Source: Prevotella sp. P2-180
GTDB lineage: Bacteria; Bacteroidota; Bacteroidia; Bacteroidales; Bacteroidaceae
DNA length: 64,000 nt
Assembly: GCF_002251435.1 (NCBI RefSeq)
Contig: NZ_NPJI01000067.1
Location: 1 to 64,000, forward strand
Direction: 5' to 3'
Below are positions 34,483 to 43,623 of this stretch, piece by piece (position 1 is the stretch's first letter; every line of letters begins with the position of its first letter). The notes under the pieces are model-generated. The model searched no databases. It had not been told where the DNA came from and saw only the letters and a list, made by a program, of their open reading frames with translations. The position numbers and the translations under genes are program-made.

Positions 34483-35862
34483 TCAAATCTCCTCTCCTTT
34501 ATAGAATTTCAACAGCTGGATGTCAAGTATAGTCATATACTTGCTTTGTAACATGTTTTGTTGGGCTGTAACGAGATTGTTTTTTCCGGTCATGAGTTCC
34601 ACAATGTTTTTCAGTCCGAGTCTGAACTGTTCGCTCAGCAAGTCGTAGCTTGCCTGCATGCTCTCTACACTGGCCTGTGCTGCCTTGAATTTTTGTTGGT
34701 TCGTGTTAGCGTCTATCCAGTATCCCTCAATAGTGCTATACAGTGTTTTCCTTTTGTCCTGTAGGTCCAGGTCTGCGTCAATCACTGCGAGTTTAGCCTT
34801 GTTGACGTTAGTTTTTGTCGTCCTGTTGTCGAATAAAGGCAGGCTGAGTGAGAGTCCGAGAGAAGCGTCGAAATTTGTCTTTAGCTGGTAAGAACCTCCA
34901 TGGTTGTTCATCGATGTGGTACTTGTTCCCATACCGCCAGTCAAGTTAATCTGTGGCATTTTTCCCGCCTTTGCAATTTTTACTCCTATTTTTTGGCTTT
35001 CAATGTTCAGCAGGCTTCCCGCAATTTCCGGTCTTGATGCCAGTGCTTGTTCATAGACAGTTTGTAGAGCAGGAATGTTTGCCAGCGCCTCATGGTCGTT
35101 TTTTTCTGGTATCACGATGTCGAAAGTCATGTCACCTTGTAGTTCAAGAATCTGCTTTAGTTGCATCTTCGCTTTTTCGGTCTCTGCCTGTGCGTTCACA
35201 ATGTTATACTCGTCTTGCTTTGTTTGTGCAGTGAGTTGTGCGAGATCTGCCTTCGACATTTTTCCCACTTCCACCATCATCCTTCCCCTTTCCTCGTTTT
35301 TCATGCTTGTGGCAAGGCTTTGTCTGTTCACTTCTATGGCCTCATTGAGGTAAAGGATTTGCACGTATAGTTCTGCAATTTGTTCTTTCAGTGCATTGGC
35401 GTTGGTTGCAGAGTCGAGTTCGGCCTTATTTGCCTCTAATATGTTTTGCTTTAGTGTGTTACGATTTTTGTTTCCGTTCCAAAGCGTCCATTGTGCGTTC
35501 AGGGCGTAATTGCCGTTGTAGTACGTCTTGCTCACTTTGTTTACTACGGTGCCGTTGGCCACTGTGCTCACTCCCGCCTCGTTCCATGGTCTCCATCCGA
35601 TAGACTGGTTTGTTGACGCGCTGAGAGAAGGCAGTAGTGCAGCCTTGGCCTGTTCCACATCCTCTTTTGATGAGAGTATGGCCACATTGTTTTTCTTCAG
35701 AGTAATGTTGTTGTTAAGAGCATGTGTTATGCAATCGTGGAGGGTCCACTTTCTTGAAGTGTCCGCATCTCTTGCCGTGGTCATGTCCAGTATGTTCTCT
35801 TGAGCATTGGTCATGGCCGGCGGCAATAGTAGCGACAAAATAAAAAGATACTTTTTGTTCAT
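34483..35862 (-). CDS. TolC-family outer-membrane channel
   Basis: A 459-residue secreted protein with a signal peptide (ILSLLLPPAMTNAQ). Two TolC repeats of long helices and short strands are visible. Segments include TLHDCITHALNNNITLKK, the helix VEVGKMSKADLAQLTAQ and the second repeat's SLSLPLFDNRTTKTNVNKA. First gene of the six-gene minus operon; 40 bases separate it from the adaptor gene. The region upstream (35863-36000) has an AATTTTG-like element, but no good promoter is clear. Confidence 0.93.
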   Translation of the reverse strand: MNKKYLFILSLLLPPAMTNAQENILDMTTARDADTSRKWTLHDCITHALNNNITLKKNNVAILSSKEDVEQAKAALLPSLSASTNQSIGWRPWNEAGVSTVANGTVVNKVSKTYYNGNYALNAQWTLWNGNKNRNTLKQNILEANKAELDSATNANALKEQIAELYVQILYLNEAIEVNRQSLATSMKNEERGRMMVEVGKMSKADLAQLTAQTKQDEYNIVNAQAETEKAKMQLKQILELQGDMTFDIVIPEKNDHEALANIPALQTVYEQALASRPEIAGSLLNIESQKIGVKIAKAGKMPQINLTGGMGTSTTSMNNHGGSYQLKTNFDASLGLSLSLPLFDNRTTKTNVNKAKLAVIDADLDLQDKRKTLYSTIEGYWIDANTNQQKFKAAQASVESMQASYDLLSEQFRLGLKNIVELMTGKNNLVTAQQNMLQSKYMTILDIQLLKFYKGEEI

Positions 35863-36000
35863 GATTTATTCCTTTTTTATTGATGCAAAATTCGGAATAA
35901 ATCGTGAAATATCCAAATATAATCGATATTTTCTGTATCTTAGTAGAAATTATCCATTGTTTTCCCTCGTTGTATTATAGGAGCTTTAGATTTATTAACC

Positions 36001-36603
36001 TTAGTCTAACTCCTTCAGTCTTGCGATATATTTCCCGAGGATGTCAAATTCAATGTTCACCTTTGTTCCCACGGTTATGTCGTGGAAGTTTGTATGTTCA
36101 AAGGTGTAGGGGATTATTGCCACCTGAAACGAGTCGTTGGTAGGATTGCACACGGTCAGCGAAACTCCGTTCACTGTCACGCTTCCCTTGTCCACGGTGA
36201 AGTATCCTCTTTTTGCCATATCCTTTTCAAATTCATATTTGAAGGTGAAGTACTTGCTTCCGTTAGCGTCTTCCACGTTGGTGCAGATAGCTGTTTGGTC
36301 TACGTGTCCTTGCACTATGTGTCCGTCGAGTCTGCCGTTCATCATCATCGACCTTTCCACGTTCACCCTGTCACCCTTCTTGAGTAGTCCGAGGTTGCTT
36401 CTGTCCAAGGTTTCTTTCATGGCGGTCACCACGTAGTTGTAGCCTTCTATTCTGACCACTGTGAGGCATACTCCATTGTGTGCCACGCTTTGGTCAATTT
36501 TTAGCTGGGGAGTGAAAGAGCATGTTAGTGTGATGTCGATGTTGTCTCTGTCTTGTTTTACGTCAACAACGGTTGCATATTCTTCAATGATTCCGGAAAA
36601 CAT
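36001..36603 (-). CDS. ribE: Riboflavin synthase, alpha subunit
   Basis: A 200-residue enzyme that joins two lumazine molecules in the last step of riboflavin synthesis. Two lumazine-binding repeats are clear. Repeat 1 (1-about 95) has MFSGIIEEYA, the GVCLTV strand and DGHIVQGHVD. Repeat 2 (about 96-195) has VTVNGVSLTVCN and ends with NIEFDILGKYIARL. The length is typical. It is preceded by a long structured leader and its own promoter, and no other rib gene is nearby. Confidence 0.95.
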   Translation of the reverse strand: MFSGIIEEYATVVDVKQDRDNIDITLTCSFTPQLKIDQSVAHNGVCLTVVRIEGYNYVVTAMKETLDRSNLGLLKKGDRVNVERSMMMNGRLDGHIVQGHVDQTAICTNVEDANGSKYFTFKYEFEKDMAKRGYFTVDKGSVTVNGVSLTVCNPTNDSFQVAIIPYTFEHTNFHDITVGTKVNIEFDILGKYIARLKELD

Positions 36604-36636
36604 AATATTCTATAATAATATAATAATGTGTAAAGG

Positions 36637-36836
36637 GGTAAAAAGAGACCGTACCCGAAGATGATGAAAACTCCTTAACGAATAAGGTTTGAGTGACTCT
36701 CCGCCTTTGTAATCCACCGGCCTTAAGGCTTTGTCGTTTCCGACTTATTGTGGCCCGCCATTGGCAGGAGAAATCATCTCGTGTTTTCTAAATTATTTGA
36801 TGAGTATCCCTATCTTTCAGATACGGTCCGTTAATT
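36637..36836 (-). ncRNA. Structured RNA upstream of ribE, not a recognised riboswitch
   Basis: Read on the minus strand, about 200 bases start just after a consensus promoter. A closing stem pairs GACCGTA (36822-36828) with TACGGTC (36647-36653). Inside are CCTGCC/GGCGGG with loop AAT, GTCG-GAAA-CGAC with a GNRA loop, the palindrome GCCTTAAGGC, CCTTA/TAAGG around TTCGT, and a competing pair: AGATGAT can bind ATCATCT near the 3' end or TCATC near the 5' end. The stem is followed by CTCTTTTT, so it may also end as a free RNA. It lacks the FMN riboswitch core (GGGC-GGGUGAAAUUCCC type) and I match it to no known class. Confidence 0.6.
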
Positions 36837-36842
36837 TGAGTG

Positions 36843-36873
36843 CAAAGTTAATGTATTATTGTTGTATATGCAA
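36843..36873 (-). promoter_or_regulatory. Promoter of the ribE leader RNA
   Basis: On the minus strand, TTG at 36871-36873 and TAACTTTG at 36843-36850 with 20 bases between. Initiation near 36836 would place the 5' end just before the closing stem of the structured RNA. Confidence 0.75.
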
Positions 36874-36889
36874 TAGTTTCTCGAATTTT

Positions 36890-39505
36890 TTACGATTTAT
36901 TTGCACTCATAACTTCGTTTCTTATCCTTTTTTGTCTCCAAGCCATAAAACCGATGCCCAATGCGGCTCCTATCGCCATGTATATCCAGAAAGCTGCCGT
37001 AGAAAAGAAGAATGTGGGAGGCACGATGATGGTGATGGCTTTCTCCTCAAACTTGTCGGGTGTTTCGTGTAGCGAAACCTTCACCCTGAGCGTGTATGTA
37101 CCTGATGGAAGGTTGGCGTAGCTTGCCATCCTTTCCTTGGTGGCCGTATGCCATTGCTCGTCGTGTCCTTCAAGCATGTATTGGTAGTGTACTCGATGTT
37201 GAAGTTGGTAGTTGAGCGAAGCAAACCTGAATGCAAACATGGAGTTGTGTTCAGGCAGTTTCACCTCTTTGGCGTCTGGCACATAGTAGTCATACAGGTC
37301 TGAGAATCGTGGCGATATCAGTTCATCGTTGATGAAGAAGTCGGTGAATCTCAGTTTCAGCGTACTCTTTCCCGCATTTGTGAGTTTGTGCTTGTCCACG
37401 AAGTAGTATCCGTCAAGAGTTCCGAATATTATATTGTCTCTTATTGTGGTAGCAGCAGCCCCTTCCGAACAGATGCAGTCGTCTACTCCGTCTTGTATTG
37501 AGAATGTGCTGAATATCTGTCTCTTTTGGTCGTAAGAGCAGAGGGTGTGGTCAGTTGCAAACCATACGATGTCTTTTGCGTCAAAAGTGATGCTCTTTAT
37601 CTCTTCCGAAGGCAGTCCGTCGGCGTTGCCGTATGTTTCAAACTGGAAGTCGCTGTCGGCGTTGGTGTTGAGACATTTGCTCAGTCCGCCGCCGTTGGTG
37701 CCTATCCACATGGTGCCTTTTCTGTCGCATTTGAGTGTAATGATATCCTTACTGTTCATGTTTTTCTCTGCATCCTTTGTGTCTTCCACCGGCAACATCT
37801 TTATATTGTGGTTTTTGAGCGAAAGGATTATCACTCCGTCTGTAGTTCCCGCCCAGACCCGTCCTTTTTTGTCGAGTGCGAGTGTTCTTACCTTTTTAAA
37901 TTCGTTGGCAGGGTAATGTTTCATCATGTTATTGCAGTTCACGACAATCTCAGTACCGTTGCGGTCTTTTGTTATCACGTTCACTCCTCCTCCATATGTG
38001 GCCACCCAGATGTTACCTTCGTTATCTTCTATCGAGCAGTAAGTGTTATCGTCGTTTAGGCTATAGTTGTTTCCTTTTCTGTATCTCTTGTAGCTGTAAC
38101 CTCCTTTTCCGTTAGGAGTCATTTTTATGAGTCCCGTACCTTTAGTGGCTATCCAGTAGTTGCCCTTTTTGTCTTTGTCAATGCCATAGACACGTCCGAA
38201 ATCACCTGTTTGGTCAATGGTGTTGAAGTATCTTTTGTTTACTCCGTCGGTCATCATGAGCGTACCCTTTTTGTTGGCCATGAGCAGCATACGTCTTTCC
38301 CTGTCGTAGTATAACGCTCTGATTTCATTTTGGTTACCTTCTTCAGCTCCTTCGAAGATAGGAAATCTCTTAATGTTCTTTTTCAGGATCTCGAGCTTTT
38401 CGAGTCCTTTTCGACTTGTAGCCTCCCAGATGATGCCTTCAGGCAGGGCGAGGAAGGATGCAAGTGTATTTGATAGTTCCCATGGGTTTAGCGGGTTATT
38501 GTGGAAGTATTCGATAGAGTCATTTTGTCTGTTGAAATATCCGAATCCTCCGTGGTTCATGTTTACCCATACGGTACCTCCCACTTCCGACACTTTTGCT
38601 ATGTGCTGGTCATATTCCGGCACGACCACTGTCTGCTGGTAGTCTTTTTGCTGGTTTGTTGTGAGGTCAAGTCTTGATATTCCCTGTTTGTCTGTTGCAA
38701 ACCAAATGGAAGCCCTTGAGTCTTTGAATATGGTGTAAATAGGCATTTTCACGTCTGCCAGCAGTCTTGGCTCCTCACCGTAAGAACACTCCATGATTTT
38801 TCCCGACTGTGTTCCGGCGTAGATGTTATATCCGTTTGAGTAGAGGCACAGTACGGTCTCGTTTGCGAGTATGCCTTCAGTGTCGAGGCTCTCGCTGCTT
38901 GAGTTTATTTGGAATATACCCTTTTCTGTGCCCACCCAGATATCGTCTTTGTATCCTTCAGCAATTGACAGTGGTTTGGCTTTTTCTGTAGTGATGAGTT
39001 GTTTTGAGATGCCGTTTCTTGAACTGCGCATTCGGTATATTCCCACTCCGTCCATAAGAATGAGAATGTCACCATTGTGTGTTGTAGCCAGTTTGTGTGT
39101 CGACCTGAGGTCTTTATATCCGTGTACATCGGCAAAAGGGTTAATGATTTTGTCAGACTTTCTGTCAACCATAAACACTCTTCCGTCATACATTCTCAAC
39201 CATACATTTTGCATGGCATCAATCTGCATGTCGCTTATTCGGTTGTGTAGCAGTGGAACCCGACTTTGTCCTCCTGTCTTGTAATTATAAAAATCATATC
39301 CGTCGAATCTTGACAATCCGTTCCATGTAGCAATCCAGATATATCCATATCCGTCTTGCTTAATGTCCGATACGGCATTAGAGCACAATCCGTCGTCGGT
39401 GGAATAGTGTGATAGCGAAGCCTGTAGCTGTTGTGCCACGGCTGAAGACGTGATATTTATGGCTATAGCCAATGTGAATATTAGTTTTTTAGTTATGGTG
39501 GTCAT
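36890..39505 (-). CDS. Two-component propeller sensor protein without kinase domain
   Basis: An 871-residue protein; I start it at the ATG at 39505, ahead of a signal peptide (LIFTLAIAINITSSAVA), rather than the longer frame to 39610. Many two-component propeller repeats follow (DGYGYIWIATWNGLSRFDGYDF, DNEGNIWVATYGGGV, DRKGTMWIGTNGGGLSKC and others), predicting two seven-bladed propellers. A Y_Y_Y domain leads to a transmembrane helix (AAFWIYMAIGAALGIGFMAW). The protein stops 18 residues later. Hybrid two-component systems normally go on with a kinase, receiver and AraC domain; none is found here or behind it. It may be a split or truncated sensor. Confidence 0.85.
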   Translation of the reverse strand: MTTITKKLIFTLAIAINITSSAVAQQLQASLSHYSTDDGLCSNAVSDIKQDGYGYIWIATWNGLSRFDGYDFYNYKTGGQSRVPLLHNRISDMQIDAMQNVWLRMYDGRVFMVDRKSDKIINPFADVHGYKDLRSTHKLATTHNGDILILMDGVGIYRMRSSRNGISKQLITTEKAKPLSIAEGYKDDIWVGTEKGIFQINSSSESLDTEGILANETVLCLYSNGYNIYAGTQSGKIMECSYGEEPRLLADVKMPIYTIFKDSRASIWFATDKQGISRLDLTTNQQKDYQQTVVVPEYDQHIAKVSEVGGTVWVNMNHGGFGYFNRQNDSIEYFHNNPLNPWELSNTLASFLALPEGIIWEATSRKGLEKLEILKKNIKRFPIFEGAEEGNQNEIRALYYDRERRMLLMANKKGTLMMTDGVNKRYFNTIDQTGDFGRVYGIDKDKKGNYWIATKGTGLIKMTPNGKGGYSYKRYRKGNNYSLNDDNTYCSIEDNEGNIWVATYGGGVNVITKDRNGTEIVVNCNNMMKHYPANEFKKVRTLALDKKGRVWAGTTDGVIILSLKNHNIKMLPVEDTKDAEKNMNSKDIITLKCDRKGTMWIGTNGGGLSKCLNTNADSDFQFETYGNADGLPSEEIKSITFDAKDIVWFATDHTLCSYDQKRQIFSTFSIQDGVDDCICSEGAAATTIRDNIIFGTLDGYYFVDKHKLTNAGKSTLKLRFTDFFINDELISPRFSDLYDYYVPDAKEVKLPEHNSMFAFRFASLNYQLQHRVHYQYMLEGHDEQWHTATKERMASYANLPSGTYTLRVKVSLHETPDKFEEKAITIIVPPTFFFSTAAFWIYMAIGAALGIGFMAWRQKRIRNEVMSANKS

Positions 39506-39579
39506 GATGTTAGGTTTTATCGTGGGGAGAGACGAGTGGGGAGAGGGGAGAGAGACGAGTAGTCTCCCTCCTTTTTCTA

Positions 39580-41061
39580 TCAATAGCTTCTTGCGATTAT
39601 CACTCTGCACTTAGCAGGCTTACCGCTCACCATATCCACTCCTGGAGTCTGTTCGTATGCAAATGGGACGCAACGTATGGTGGCTTGTGTCTCTTCCTTT
39701 ATCTTTGCCTCGGTTTCGGCAGTGCCATCCCAATGGCAGAGGAAGAAGCCTCCGTCCTTGATTTTTTCCTTAAACTCTTCGTAGTTGTCACATTCATATA
39801 CTCTCTCGTCGCGATACTTGCGTGCCTTCTCGAAAATGTTTTCCTGTATCTTCTCAAGCAGTTGCTCCACGTAGTCTGCAATGCCTTCCAGAGCCACTGT
39901 CTCCTTCTCCAGAGTGTCGCGGCGCATCACCTCTATGGTGCCGTTTTCCAGATCGCGTGCTCCAAGCACCAGTCTCACCGGTACACCTTTCAGTTCATAG
40001 TCGGCAAACTTAAATCCAGGGCGCTTGTTTTCCGCGTCGTCATACTTCACGCTGATGCCCTTCTTTTTCAGTTCGTCAACAATAGGCATCACCTTCTCGC
40101 TAATCATTTGCAATTGTTCGCCACCCTTTGAAATAGGTATTATCACCACTTGGATTGGAGCCAGACGAGGAGGCAGTACGAGTCCGTTGTCGTCAGAGTG
40201 AGTCATTATTAATGCACCAATAAGTCTTGTCGAAACACCCCATGAAGTGGCCCAAACATATTCAGGCTTGTTGTCCTTGTTAAGGTATGTCACGTCGAAA
40301 GCCTTGGCGAAGTTCTGTCCAAGGAAGTGGCTTGTTCCGCTCTGCAGAGCCTTGCCGTCTTGCATCATGGCCTCGATAGTGTATGTGTCGAGAGCGCCGG
40401 CAAAGCGTTCTGTTTCGCTTTTCACACCTTGCAGCACAGGTACAGCCATCCATTTTTCAGCAAAGTCGGCATACACTTTCAGCATCTTCTGTGCTTCCTC
40501 TTCAGCCTCCTCGCGTGTAGCGTGGGCAGTGTGTCCTTCCTGCCAGAGAAATTCGCTTGTGCGCAGGAATGGTCTTGTGCGCATTTCCCATCTCATCACG
40601 TTACACCACTGGTTGCACATCAGAGGCAGGTCTCTCCACGACTGAATCCAGTTTTTGTAAGTGTTCCAGATGATAGTTTCTGAAGTAGGTCTTATTATCA
40701 GTTCTTCTTCCAAGCGGGCAGCAGGGTCTACCTCCACGCCGCTTTTGTCCTCCTTAGCCTTCAGACGATAGTGGGTCACTACGGCACATTCCTTGGCGAA
40801 GCCCTCCACATGTTCTGCTTCTTTTGAAAGGAACGACTTGGGAATGAGTAATGGGAAGTAGGCGTTCTGAACTCCAGTCTCCTTAAACATCGAGTCGAGC
40901 TGTCGTTGCATCTTTTCCCAAATCGCGTAACCGTATGGCTTTATCACCATACATCCCCTTACTGCAGACTGTTCTGCCAAATCGGCCTTTACAACCAGGT
41001 CGTTGTACCATTGGCTGTAGTTATCGGCCCTTTTTGTCAAATCCTTTAATTCTTTTGCCAT
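39580..41061 (-). CDS. proS: Prolyl-tRNA synthetase (archaeal/eukaryote-like ProS type)
   Basis: A 493-residue class II synthetase. The start is the ATG at 41061 ([20 protein letters not shown]); the longer frame opens upstream of the promoter. Class II motifs include the motif 2 region [34 protein letters not shown], the [18 protein letters not shown] segment, and motif 3 around [29 protein letters not shown]. An anticodon domain (QVVIIPIS) and a C-terminal zinc-like domain ending in SY follow. The type without the editing domain is usual for Bacteroidales. Confidence 0.96.
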   Translation of the reverse strand: MAKELKDLTKRADNYSQWYNDLVVKADLAEQSAVRGCMVIKPYGYAIWEKMQRQLDSMFKETGVQNAYFPLLIPKSFLSKEAEHVEGFAKECAVVTHYRLKAKEDKSGVEVDPAARLEEELIIRPTSETIIWNTYKNWIQSWRDLPLMCNQWCNVMRWEMRTRPFLRTSEFLWQEGHTAHATREEAEEEAQKMLKVYADFAEKWMAVPVLQGVKSETERFAGALDTYTIEAMMQDGKALQSGTSHFLGQNFAKAFDVTYLNKDNKPEYVWATSWGVSTRLIGALIMTHSDDNGLVLPPRLAPIQVVIIPISKGGEQLQMISEKVMPIVDELKKKGISVKYDDAENKRPGFKFADYELKGVPVRLVLGARDLENGTIEVMRRDTLEKETVALEGIADYVEQLLEKIQENIFEKARKYRDERVYECDNYEEFKEKIKDGGFFLCHWDGTAETEAKIKEETQATIRCVPFAYEQTPGVDMVSGKPAKCRVIIARSY

Positions 41062-41091
41062 TTTTTTTGGTGTTATGTTCGATATTTCGTG

Positions 41092-41099
41092 CAAAGGTA
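41092..41099 (-). promoter_or_regulatory. -7 box of proS
   Basis: Minus-strand TACCTTTG, 31 bases before the proS start. A TTG lies about 18-19 bases further upstream in an AT-rich run. Confidence 0.6.
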
Positions 41100-41213
41100 C
41101 AAAAAAATATATAAATGCAATCATTTATAGACTAATTTTTTCCTTTTCACATTATTAATGTATAAAAAAGAAAAAAATCAAGATGATTTTATGTCATTAT
41201 AGAAAAAAAGCAT

Positions 41214-41221
41214 TATCTTTG
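41214..41221 (+). promoter_or_regulatory. -7 box of the OmpA-like lipoprotein gene
   Basis: TATCTTTG, 64 bases before the start codon; the -33 side is AT-rich and weak. Confidence 0.6.
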
Positions 41222-41284
41222 CAACCCGAAAACCAAAACCTGTTTGGTAAATCAAAACTTTAACTATTAAAAATATTTTTAGAA

Positions 41285-41983
41285 ATGAAAAAGATTAAGG
41301 TATTTTCACTGGCTCTTTGTATGGGCCTCATCCTCTCTGGATGTACAAACACACAAAAGGGTGCCGCCATTGGTACTGGAGGTGGTGCTTTGCTTGGCGC
41401 AATAGTAGGTAAATTGGCTGGTAACACTGCTGTAGGTGCTGCCGTCGGTGGAGCTGTAGGTGCTGGTGCTGGTGCTCTTATAGGCAAGAAGATGGACAAG
41501 GCCAAGGCTGAGGCTGAGGCTGTGAAGAACGCACAGGTAGAGTCTGTAACAGACAAGAATGGTCTGCAGGCCGTAAAGGTCACTTTCGACTCTGGTATCC
41601 TCTTCACTACAGGTTCGGCAACACTGGCTTCTGCTGCCAAGACTTCTTTGCAGGAGTTCTCAAAGGTGCTGAAGAACAACACCACTTGCGACGTAGCCAT
41701 TCAGGGCTATACCGACAATGCAGGATGGAAGAACTCTACTGCCGCTCAGAGCGTAGAGAAGAATAAGGCACTCTCACTCGACCGCGCCACTGCCGTTTCT
41801 TCATATCTCCAGAGCCTCGGAGTTTCCAGCGCTCAGATAAAGAGCGTTGAAGGTCTTGGCGAGGAAAATCCTGTTGCCGACAATTCAACAGCAGCCGGCA
41901 AGGCACAGAACCGTCGCGTAGAGGTATACATGTATGCAAGCCAGGAGATGATTCAGGCTGCTCAAAACGGTACACTGCAATAA
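41285..41983 (+). CDS. OmpA-family lipoprotein with glycine-zipper front
   Basis: A 232-residue lipoprotein. The lipobox is ILSGC (Cys near 20). A glycine-zipper helix ([33 protein letters not shown]-like) follows at about 30-65 and may insert in the outer membrane. The OmpA domain (about 100-215) has the peptidoglycan-binding pattern [25 protein letters not shown] and the NRRVEVYM end, where R binds diaminopimelate. It is similar to YiaD/Pal-type proteins and anchors the outer membrane to the wall. Thirteen bases before mtgA. Confidence 0.9.
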   Translation: MKKIKVFSLALCMGLILSGCTNTQKGAAIGTGGGALLGAIVGKLAGNTAVGAAVGGAVGAGAGALIGKKMDKAKAEAEAVKNAQVESVTDKNGLQAVKVTFDSGILFTTGSATLASAAKTSLQEFSKVLKNNTTCDVAIQGYTDNAGWKNSTAAQSVEKNKALSLDRATAVSSYLQSLGVSSAQIKSVEGLGEENPVADNSTAAGKAQNRRVEVYMYASQEMIQAAQNGTLQ

Positions 41984-41996
41984 TACAATATTCCTG

Positions 41997-42716
41997 ATGA
42001 TTATTACGAAATTCATACTGCGCAGAGTAAGAATTGTCATACAATGGATGGTGGTAGCTTTTTTCGGCTCCACCATTCTTGCTGTTGTGGCGTTACGTTT
42101 TATTCCCGTTTATTTCACTCCCTTGATGTTCATTCGTCTTGCCCAGCAGGCCAGTGAAGGAAAGACACTTAAGATGCACCACCACTGGGTGTCGCTCGAC
42201 GACATCTCGCCGTCTCTTCCCGTGGCGGTGATAGCCAGCGAAGACCAGCGCTTTCTCGACCATCATGGCTTCGACTTCAAGGCCATTGAGCATGCTGCCA
42301 AGCGCAATATGACGCGTAAGGACAAACCCAAGCTCGGAGCCAGTACCATCTCTCAGCAGACTGCCAAAAATGTGTTTCTTTGGCCTGGGCGAACATGGGT
42401 GAGAAAGGGGCTTGAGGCTTATTTCACCAGTCTAATAGAGATAATGTGGAGCAAGCAGCGCATCATGGAAGTTTATCTTAACTCCATAGAGATGGGCGAC
42501 GGCATTTATGGGGCCGATGCAGTGGCCGAGCGTCATTTCGGCTGTAGGGCCAAGGAATTGTCCCGCTCACAATGCGCCCTGATAGCCGCCACTCTCCCCA
42601 ATCCGCGCCGTTTCAGCTCTGCCTCTCCCTCGCCCTACATGAAAAAGCGTCAATATCGCATCATGCGCGAAATGAAACATATCCCCCGCTTCCCTAAGGA
42701 AGGAGAGGACAAGTGA
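41997..42716 (+). CDS. mtgA: Monofunctional biosynthetic peptidoglycan transglycosylase
   Basis: A 239-residue membrane enzyme of family GT51 that polymerises lipid II. A single N-terminal TM helix ([20 protein letters not shown], residues about 15-35) is followed by the catalytic domain. It shows [12 protein letters not shown] with the first catalytic Glu, [19 protein letters not shown], the [19 protein letters not shown] motif and the final NPRRF. No transpeptidase domain. It follows the OmpA-like gene on one mRNA, a sensible pairing in cell-wall terms. Confidence 0.94.
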   Translation: MIITKFILRRVRIVIQWMVVAFFGSTILAVVALRFIPVYFTPLMFIRLAQQASEGKTLKMHHHWVSLDDISPSLPVAVIASEDQRFLDHHGFDFKAIEHAAKRNMTRKDKPKLGASTISQQTAKNVFLWPGRTWVRKGLEAYFTSLIEIMWSKQRIMEVYLNSIEMGDGIYGADAVAERHFGCRAKELSRSQCALIAATLPNPRRFSSASPSPYMKKRQYRIMREMKHIPRFPKEGEDK

Positions 42717-42810
42717 GCTCCCACCTCTCTTTATACTCCTCCCATCTCTTTCCTCCTATAATTCCTTTCTTGACAACTATACTTTCTTTTTAAGAAAAAA
42801 GTCTTTTCCC

Positions 42811-42841
42811 TTGTTGTTTTACAAAATAATGCTTATCTTTG
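42811..42841 (+). promoter_or_regulatory. Promoter of the sigma-factor operon
   Basis: TTG at 42811-42813 and TATCTTTG at 42834-42841, spacing 20, upstream of the 58-residue gene and sigma factor. A frame that opens at 42811 is thereby ruled out. Confidence 0.7.
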
Positions 42842-42888
42842 CACCGATATTCATCGAATGCACCCCAAAAATTATATGCATCTTAGAT

Positions 42889-43065
42889 ATGGAAGAAAGA
42901 AAGTCAAAACGAATACCTCATGGCATGATGAACTTCGTGGTAGTGCACGAAGATGAAATATACTATGTATACAAGACTCTCAGAAAGAGCCTAACCATGT
43001 CCATGATCCGTCATTATAACAACATAAATGCAAATGGTGGTTGTGATGAAACATTTTCACGGTAA
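42889..43065 (+). CDS. Small hypothetical protein preceding the sigma factor
   Basis: A 58-residue protein (MEERKSKRIPHGMMNFVVVH) with a beta-rich middle (HEDEIYYVYKTLRKSL). The ATG at 42889 is used because the promoter lies between 42811 and 42841. It ends five bases before the sigma gene. No family is recognised. Co-transcription suggests a link to sigma control. Confidence 0.55.
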   Translation: MEERKSKRIPHGMMNFVVVHEDEIYYVYKTLRKSLTMSMIRHYNNINANGGCDETFSR

Positions 43066-43070
43066 ACAAC

Positions 43071-43580
43071 ATGAATTATATAGAGAAAAAAAGCGTATTT
43101 GACAGGCTCTTCCGAAGTTGGTATCTTGAAATGGTGTATTTTGCATGCTATTTTGTAAAAGACAAGGAAACTAGTAAGGATATTGCAAGTGATGCTTTTG
43201 AATATCTTTGGCGTAACTATGAGAAGATAGATGAAAGTACTGCCAAGTCTTATTTATTATCGTTTATAAAGACCAGGTGTATTGACCATATACGCAAACA
43301 AAACTCGCGCAAGGACTATGCAGACTTTGTCAGGCTCATTGCGGGACGTCTTACCGAAGATACAACAAAGGACAAGGAGATGCGGTATGAAAAGATACAA
43401 AAAGGGATGGAATTATTGACAAACTATAATCTTTCCATACTAAAATCGTGTTATTTAGAAAGAAAGTCATATAAGGAAGTGGCAGCTGAATTAGGTGTAA
43501 GTGTCTCGGCAATACACAAAAATATTGTTAAGGCATTACGCATTATAAGAAAATATGTAGCTTCGGAGGGTGACCAATAA
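43071..43580 (+). CDS. ECF sigma-70 factor (Bacteroidetes FecI/SigW-like)
   Basis: A 169-residue sigma factor. Region 2 (about 12-80) reads FDRLFRSWYLEMVYFACYFVKDKETSKDIASDAFEYLWRNYEK, and region 4 (about 115-165) has YNLSILKSCYLERKSYKEVAAELGVSVSAIHKNIVKALRIIRK. This form pairs with FecR-type anti-sigma proteins that control SusC/SusD loci, and such a pair follows directly. It probably directs transcription of the 44.9-53.4 kb genes. Confidence 0.93.
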   Translation: MNYIEKKSVFDRLFRSWYLEMVYFACYFVKDKETSKDIASDAFEYLWRNYEKIDESTAKSYLLSFIKTRCIDHIRKQNSRKDYADFVRLIAGRLTEDTTKDKEMRYEKIQKGMELLTNYNLSILKSCYLERKSYKEVAAELGVSVSAIHKNIVKALRIIRKYVASEGDQ

Positions 43581-43623
43581 AATACCTATTCCGTATTATT
43601 ATTACATTAAACAACTATATTTT

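Noticed and set aside
36637-36836. FMN riboswitch before ribE
   Set aside because: The expected conserved core of the FMN element is not present; only location favours it, so I leave the class open.
36731-37072. Plus-strand ORF across the ribE leader
   Set aside because: It runs through the structured RNA and the end of the propeller gene and has no family resemblance.
39506-39610. Longer start for the propeller sensor
   Set aside because: The extra 35 residues precede a good signal peptide and overlap the proS end.
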